Shown here: piece by piece, positions 60,050 through 64,000 of the stretch
How the letters are laid out: each line of letters opens with the position of its first letter
Numbering within the stretch: the stretch's first letter is position 1
Assembly (NCBI GenBank): GCA_000719105.1
Contig: JODX01000014.1
Coordinates: 62,001-126,000 of the forward strand
Direction of reading: 5' to 3'
Length of the DNA: 64,000 nt
From: Streptomyces sclerotialus
GTDB lineage: Bacteria > Actinomycetota > Actinomycetes > Streptomycetales > Streptomycetaceae
The notes under the pieces: model-generated
Databases searched by the model: none
What the model was told of the DNA's origin: nothing
The model's input: only the letters and a program-made list of their open reading frames with translations
Program-made: the position numbers and the translations under genes

Positions 60050-60991
60050 ATGAGCACCACCACCCGCGGCTCCCTCCTCGCCGCCTTCGCCGCCCTCCTG
60101 GTCGGGGCGTCCTTCACCGCCAACAGCGTCCTCGTCGACTATCCGTACGCCGGCGGCCAGTTCCTGCGCTACGGTCTCGCCTGCCTGCTGCTCCTGCCGC
60201 TCGTCGGGCGCGGCGGACTGGCACCCCTGCGGCGCCTCACCCCCCGCCAGTGGGGGCGGATGGCACTGCTCGCGGCCGTCGGCATGGTCGGCTTCAACCT
60301 GGCCGTGATCGCCGCCGAACGCACCGCGGAACCGGCCGTACCGGGCGTCTTCGTGGGCTGCGCCCCGATGATCGTCGCCGTCCTGGTCCCTCTCCTGGAG
60401 GGCCGCAGGCCCCAGCGCCTGGTCCTCCGCGGCGCGCTGCTCGTCGCGGCGGGCGCCTTCACGGTGCAGGGGTGGGGCCGTACGGACGGCGCCGGCCTCG
60501 CCTGGTCCGTGGGCGCGCTGGCCGGGGAGGTCGGCTTCGCGGTGCTCGCCGTGCCCGTGCTGCGTCCGCTCGGACCCCGGCTGCTGTCGTTCACCGTGTG
60601 CGGGCTCGCCGCCGTCGAGTCCGCGCTCGCCGGAGTGGCCGCGGACGGCGGCGCGTGGCTGCGGGTCCCGGAACAGGACGAGGCGGCGGCACTGCTGTGG
60701 CAGGCGGCCGTCGTCACCGTCGTCGGCTTCGTCTGCTGGTACATGGGCATGCAGCGGATCGGCGCCGAGCGCGCCACGCTGTTCTCCGGGCTCATCCCGG
60801 TGGCCGCCGCCTGCACCGCCCCGCTCGTCGGCACCGGCTCCTACGGCGTCGCCCAGGCACTCGGCAGTGCCCTGGTCGGAGCCGGTGTCGCCCTCGGCTC
60901 CCGGGCACCCGCCCGCGCGGCCGCGCGGCCCGTCCAGGCGACCACGGACGAACCGCGTCCGCGAGCCGTCCAGCCGCTCCGGGACCGCTGA
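60050..60991 (+). CDS. EamA/DMT-family transporter
   Basis: A 313-residue membrane protein with ten hydrophobic helices in two EamA halves: VGASFTANSVLVDYPYAGGQFLRYGLACLLLLPL at the start, AVIAAERTAEPAVPGVFVGCAPMIVAVLVPLLEGRRP, and the second-half WYMGMQRIGAERATLFSGLIPVAA. Usual for small-metabolite exporters. A polar tail of about 30 residues follows. ATG 60050. Divergent MocR suggests export of an amine or amino acid linked with PLP metabolism (inference). Confidence 0.9.
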   Translation: MSTTTRGSLLAAFAALLVGASFTANSVLVDYPYAGGQFLRYGLACLLLLPLVGRGGLAPLRRLTPRQWGRMALLAAVGMVGFNLAVIAAERTAEPAVPGVFVGCAPMIVAVLVPLLEGRRPQRLVLRGALLVAAGAFTVQGWGRTDGAGLAWSVGALAGEVGFAVLAVPVLRPLGPRLLSFTVCGLAAVESALAGVAADGGAWLRVPEQDEAAALLWQAAVVTVVGFVCWYMGMQRIGAERATLFSGLIPVAAACTAPLVGTGSYGVAQALGSALVGAGVALGSRAPARAAARPVQATTDEPRPRAVQPLRDR

Positions 60992-61035
60992 AACGGCCTG
61001 GACACGAGGGGGCACCGTCGGCTGGGATGGTGGGC

Positions 61036-61923
61036 GTGACCACCGACACCGCGACCGAGGTCTTCGAGGAGCACCGTCCCGTCCTGACGGGTGTCGCCTA
61101 CCGCATGCTCGGGCGGGTGGCCGACGCGGAGGACGTGGTGCAGGAGGCGTGGCTGCGCTGGTCGGCCGCCGACCGCTCCGAGGTGCGTGAGCCGCGCGCC
61201 TTCCTGGTGCGCGTCACCACCCGCCTCGCCCTCGACCGGCTCCGCCGGATCCGTTCCCGCAACGAGGCGTACGTCGGGCCCTGGCTGCCGGAGCCGTACG
61301 TCACCGACTTCGGCGACACGGTCCCGGACACCGCCGAGCGGGCCGTCCTCGCGGACTCGGTGTCCCTCGCCGTCCTCGTGGTCCTGGAGTCCCTGTCGCC
61401 CCTGGAACGCGCGGTGTTCGTGCTCCGTGAGGCGTTCGGGTTCCCGTACGCCGACATCGCCGCCACCCTGGAGCGCAGCGAGGCCGCCGTGCGCCAGCTC
61501 GCCGGGCGGGCCCGCCGGCACGTCGAGGAGCGCCGGCCGCGCTACACGGTCGACCCGGCCGAACGCCGTGACGTGACCGAGCGGTTCCTCGCCGCCGCGG
61601 CCGGCGGCGACCTGGCGGGGCTGATGTCGCTGCTGGCGCCGGACGTCCGGCTCGTGGGCGACAGCGGCGGCCGCGCCAAGGCGCCGCTGCGGGTCGTCGA
61701 GTCGGTCGGCAAGGTGGGGCGGTTCCTGCACGGAGTCGCCGGGCAGGGCGTCCCGGACGCGGAGTTCCGGCTCATGGAGGTCAACGGCGGCACGGCCGTG
61801 GTCGTACTCTCCGGCGGCAAGGTCGACAGCGTGCTCCAGCTCGACGTCGCCGACGGCCGGGTCCGGTGCGTCTACATCATGCGCAACCCGGAGAAACTGC
61901 TCTCCGTCCCGGTCGGCCGGTAG
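61036..61923 (+). CDS. sigJ: SigJ-type ECF sigma factor with SnoaL-like tail
   Basis: About 295 residues. Region 2 (EHRPVLTGVAYRMLGRVADAEDVVQEAWLRW) and region 4 (LSPLERAVFVLREAFGFPYADIAATLERSEAAVRQL) of an extracytoplasmic function sigma factor, followed by a SnoaL/NTF2-like domain (about 185-290, AAAAGGDLAGLMSLLAPDVRLV). This ECF41/SigJ-type architecture replaces an anti-sigma factor: the C-terminal domain controls activity. GTG 61036 is chosen; ATG 61027 and GTG 61030 are in frame. No carboxymuconolactone decarboxylase or oxidoreductase gene follows, although ECF41 genes usually have one. Confidence 0.88.
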   Translation: MTTDTATEVFEEHRPVLTGVAYRMLGRVADAEDVVQEAWLRWSAADRSEVREPRAFLVRVTTRLALDRLRRIRSRNEAYVGPWLPEPYVTDFGDTVPDTAERAVLADSVSLAVLVVLESLSPLERAVFVLREAFGFPYADIAATLERSEAAVRQLAGRARRHVEERRPRYTVDPAERRDVTERFLAAAAGGDLAGLMSLLAPDVRLVGDSGGRAKAPLRVVESVGKVGRFLHGVAGQGVPDAEFRLMEVNGGTAVVVLSGGKVDSVLQLDVADGRVRCVYIMRNPEKLLSVPVGR

Positions 61924-61951
61924 CCGCCGGTCGCGCCGGCCGTACGGTCAC

Positions 61952-61982
61952 GAAGTCCCCGTTCCGGATGAACGGGGACTTC
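61952..61982 (+). terminator. Hairpin terminator after sigJ
   Basis: GAAGTCCCCGTTC (61952-61964) and GAACGGGGACTTC (61970-61982) form a perfect 13-bp stem with a 5-nt loop, 29 bp after the sigJ stop. No T-run follows. Confidence 0.8.
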
Positions 61983-62068
61983 GCCGTCATGTCCGGGACG
62001 TTCCCCGGTGCGAACACCGTGTGAACGGCACCCCGCGCCGCGGCTGTCGGACACCTGTGCGTTGGAGG

Positions 62069-62104
62069 ATTGGTCTTGACCAAGGGTTTGGGCCGTCCTA
62101 TGGT
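62069..62104 (+). promoter_or_regulatory. Promoter with overlapping dre-like site for the GntR gene
   Basis: A vegetative-type promoter: TTGACC (62076-62081) and TATGGT (62099-62104) spaced by 17 bp. A near-palindrome ATTGGTCTTGACCAAG (62069-62084) overlaps the -35 box and resembles the dre consensus bound by DasR (TGGTCTAGACCA). This suggests repression by DasR or by this GntR protein itself. Confidence 0.7.
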
Positions 62105-62179
62105 CGCAGAGAAGTGCAACAACCTTTAATAAACAAGGGCGCCAAAACGCCGCCGGACACGGCGATCGCGGAGGACACG

Positions 62180-62941
62180 GTGGGGACCACGCAGCTGGAA
62201 GCGGTGCCGGAGCCGAAGTACTGGCACCTGAAGACCGTGCTCAGTGAGGCACTGGACTCCGAGTTCTCCGTGGGCGAGGTCCTGCCCAACGAGCGCGACC
62301 TCGCGGCCCGTTTCGGCGTCGCCCGCGCCACCCTCCGCCAGGCGCTCGAGCAGCTCGAACTGGAAGGCCGGCTGCAGCGCCGCCGCGGCGTCGGCACCAC
62401 GGTCGCCCCGCCGCGCGTGGGGGTGGCCGTCGGTACCGAGCAGCACGCGTGGCCGGGTACGGCAGGGGACGCCTGGCAGCCCGCCGACTGCACGACGACG
62501 GCCCCGCCGAACGCGGTGGCCGACCTCCTGGGCACCGCCCACGGCACGCAGGTGCACACGGTGCGCCGCTCGCGGATGAGCCACGGCCAGCCCGTCGCCG
62601 CCGAGCTGCTGTACGTACCGGAGTTCTCGGTGCCCGCCCTCCCCGCCGTCGACGCGCCCTCCGGTGCCGCACGCGCGCGTACCGTGCTCCACGAGCTCCA
62701 GCGCCTGGAGCTGGAGGGCCAGGACCGCGCGGTGGAGCTCGGCTCGGCCCGCGCGGAGGACGCCAAGGAGCTCGACCGGCTGCCCGGCGCCCCCGTCCTG
62801 GTCGTCACGACCCGTTTCCACGCCGAGGGGCGCACCGCGGCGGTCTCCGTCGCCACCTACCGCGCCGACACCTGCCGCCTCACCTTCGGCGACTCCGAAG
62901 GCGTCGTGATCCACCACGGTCCGGAGCGCCACGCCTCCTGA
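62180..62941 (+). CDS. GntR/HutC-type regulator (DasR-like)
   Basis: About 253 residues. N-terminal GntR winged helix (KYWHLKTVLSEALDSEF ... LPNERDLAARFGVARATLRQALEQLELEGRL) and C-terminal UTRA effector domain (about 85-245), the HutC layout of DasR. Start: GTG 62180 has GGAGG 5 nt upstream. An in-frame GTG at 62114 would add 22 residues including a rare TTA codon and AT-rich sequence, so I treat it as leader. A dre-like site overlaps the promoter. The divergent-convergent neighbour is a ROK regulator, another sugar-linked family, so amino-sugar or carbohydrate control is plausible. Confidence 0.88.
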   Translation: MGTTQLEAVPEPKYWHLKTVLSEALDSEFSVGEVLPNERDLAARFGVARATLRQALEQLELEGRLQRRRGVGTTVAPPRVGVAVGTEQHAWPGTAGDAWQPADCTTTAPPNAVADLLGTAHGTQVHTVRRSRMSHGQPVAAELLYVPEFSVPALPAVDAPSGAARARTVLHELQRLELEGQDRAVELGSARAEDAKELDRLPGAPVLVVTTRFHAEGRTAAVSVATYRADTCRLTFGDSEGVVIHHGPERHAS

Positions 62942-62994
62942 CGCGCCTCCGCACCCGCCCGCCCGGACCAGTCGCAGTCGGCGCGCGCGTGAGC

Positions 62995-64000
62995 TCAGCG
63001 CCGCGCCGTCACCGTGCTCTCCACCGCGAACAGCTCCTCCTCGACATGGTCCAGCGCCAGCCGCAGCGCCCCCGTGGCCACGGCCGCCTCGCCCAGCGTC
63101 GACAGCGTCACCCGGGGCGGGCGCAGACAGTAGCGCGCCAGCTCCTGCCGGAGCGGTTCGAGCACGTCGTCCAGACCGTTCGCCCAGCCGCCGATCACCA
63201 CCAGTTCCGGGTCGAGGGCCAGCACGAGCGCCGCCACGTCGTGGATCAGCCGCCGGACGAAGCGGTCCACCGCGGCGCGGGCCCGCAGGTCGCCCTCGCG
63301 GGCATGGGCGAAGACCTCGGCCACGGCCTGTTCGTCGAGCGGGTGCAGCGGCTCGTCGGTCGTGGACAGCAGCGCCTCCGGTGTGGCCTCGCGGCCCAGC
63401 AGGTGCAGCGCGCCGATCTCCCCGGCCGCGCCCCCGTAACCGCGGTGCAGCCGCCCGCCGATCAGCGAACCGGCGCCCGGGCTGAGCCCCGCCAGGACGA
63501 ACACGATGTCGTCGGAGTCGGCGGCCGCGCCCTTCCAGTGCTCGGCGACGGCCGCCGCGTTGGCGTCGTTCTCCACGATCACCGGGCAGCGGAAGGAACG
63601 GCTCAGCCGTTCGCCCAGCCGCAGCCCCGTCCACTCGGGCAGTGCCGTCCCCAGCCGCACCGTACCGTCGGCCTCGACGATCCCGGGACTGCCCACACCC
63701 ACCGCGCGCAGGGAGCCGCGGGCCACACCCGCGCGGCGCAGCAGCTCGGCGACCGTCGACCGGAGCCGGTCCAGCCGCTCGTCGGCGGCGGCCGTCTCGG
63801 TGACGTCCTTGGACAACGTGCCGAGCACCCGGCCGTCCAGATCCGCGAGCACCGCCGTCACCCGGTGGGCACCGATGTCCAGGCCCAGCAGATGGCCGGC
63901 CTCCGCCCGGAACCGGAACCTGCGCGCGGGCCGCCCCTGCTTGCGGGCCGCGCCCTCCTCCGCCGCCTGCTCGACGACGAGCCCCGTCTCGACCAGCCCC
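62995..64000 (-). CDS. ROK-family protein (partial, runs off right edge)
   Basis: At least 335 residues, with the N-terminus beyond 64000. The visible part opens with the end of a winged helix (ETGLVVEQ ... GRPARRFRF), then the ROK domain: GLDIGAHRVTAVLAD (ATP loop), VGVGSPGIVEADG, CPVIVENDANAAA and GYGGAAGEIGALHLL. The zinc-binding Cys-rich ROK motif is not present (GALHLLGREA in place of GHxxxxxxGxxCxCG), so sugar kinase activity is doubtful; it is a ROK-type transcriptional regulator. Convergent with the GntR gene. Confidence 0.9.
   Translation of the reverse strand, partial: GLVETGLVVEQAAEEGAARKQGRPARRFRFRAEAGHLLGLDIGAHRVTAVLADLDGRVLGTLSKDVTETAAADERLDRLRSTVAELLRRAGVARGSLRAVGVGSPGIVEADGTVRLGTALPEWTGLRLGERLSRSFRCPVIVENDANAAAVAEHWKGAAADSDDIVFVLAGLSPGAGSLIGGRLHRGYGGAAGEIGALHLLGREATPEALLSTTDEPLHPLDEQAVAEVFAHAREGDLRARAAVDRFVRRLIHDVAALVLALDPELVVIGGWANGLDDVLEPLRQELARYCLRPPRVTLSTLGEAAVATGALRLALDHVEEELFAVESTVTARR

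Noticed and set aside
1..64000. tRNA, rRNA, CRISPR array, prophage or attachment site
   Set aside because: No T-loop GGTTCGA-type signature with a fitting acceptor stem, no regularly spaced repeats with unique spacers, no integrase or phage structural genes were seen.

Overview
The window is a stretch of chromosome from a high-GC actinomycete, almost certainly Streptomyces. GC is very high, third codon positions are strongly G/C biased, GTG starts and 4-bp ATGA/GTGA overlaps are frequent, and the families are typical: CitA/CitB with TctCBA, SlpD/E-type tripeptidyl aminopeptidase, SigJ-type ECF factor, GAF-ANTAR and MmyB-type regulators, PhoD with a PHO-box-like repeat, and a dre-like site. 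No rRNA, tRNA, CRISPR array or intact prophage was seen.

Layout. 1-3.0 kb: a minus-strand PP2C phosphatase / atypical kinase / von Willebrand A (vWA) triad, cut by the left edge, resembling TerY-P signalling triads but with membrane anchors. 3.5-7.3 kb: secreted GH3 glycosidase, DedA membrane protein, then about 0.5 kb of degenerate CCGCGG-rich repeat. 7.3-13.3 kb: two hexapeptide-repeat enzymes, XRE-cupin regulator, YbaK-type editing protein, divergent ArsR/CDF metal efflux, and divergent FMN reductase/TetR with three near-identical palindromes. 13.3-17.4 kb: cyclic-nucleotide-binding protein, tandem universal stress protein, and a phosphoketolase broken by an internal deletion. 17.4-23.2 kb: CitB/CitA two-component system divergent from a tricarboxylate transporter (TctCBA). 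23.3-26.6 kb: secreted peptidase, MarR, hydrolase, CoA-binding protein. 26.9-30.1 kb: cobalamin riboswitch and a three-gene corrinoid ABC importer. 30.2-32.1 kb: a hypothetical protein, SixA-like phosphatase, YigZ/IMPACT protein.

32.1-40.1 kb is the accessory zone. It holds remnants of three transposase families (IS4, IS256, IS630), a decayed SDR gene, an MmyB-type regulator divergent from an SDR/tautomerase operon, strong hairpins, and two translationally coupled GAF-ANTAR regulators. 40.2-44.4 kb returns to core DNA with SbcCD. 44.4-52.3 kb has two Lrp-family regulators, each divergent from a sulfur-related enzyme (rhodanese; trans-sulfuration PLP enzyme), an Imm21-like immunity protein, an SDR, a DUF885 peptidase and a membrane-anchored ACT-GNAT fusion. 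52.4-56.6 kb is a two-gene cassette of a SWIM zinc-finger protein and a 925-residue helical protein. 56.7-64.0 kb has PhoD, a MocR/EamA divergent pair, a SigJ-type sigma factor, a GntR regulator behind a dre-like site, and a ROK regulator cut by the right edge.

The most interesting candidates are the membrane-tethered kinase/phosphatase/vWA triad, the SWIM cassette, the coupled ANTAR pair, the three-palindrome TetR control region, and the repeat tract after dedA. Family calls come from reading the translated sequence by eye; no database search was run.
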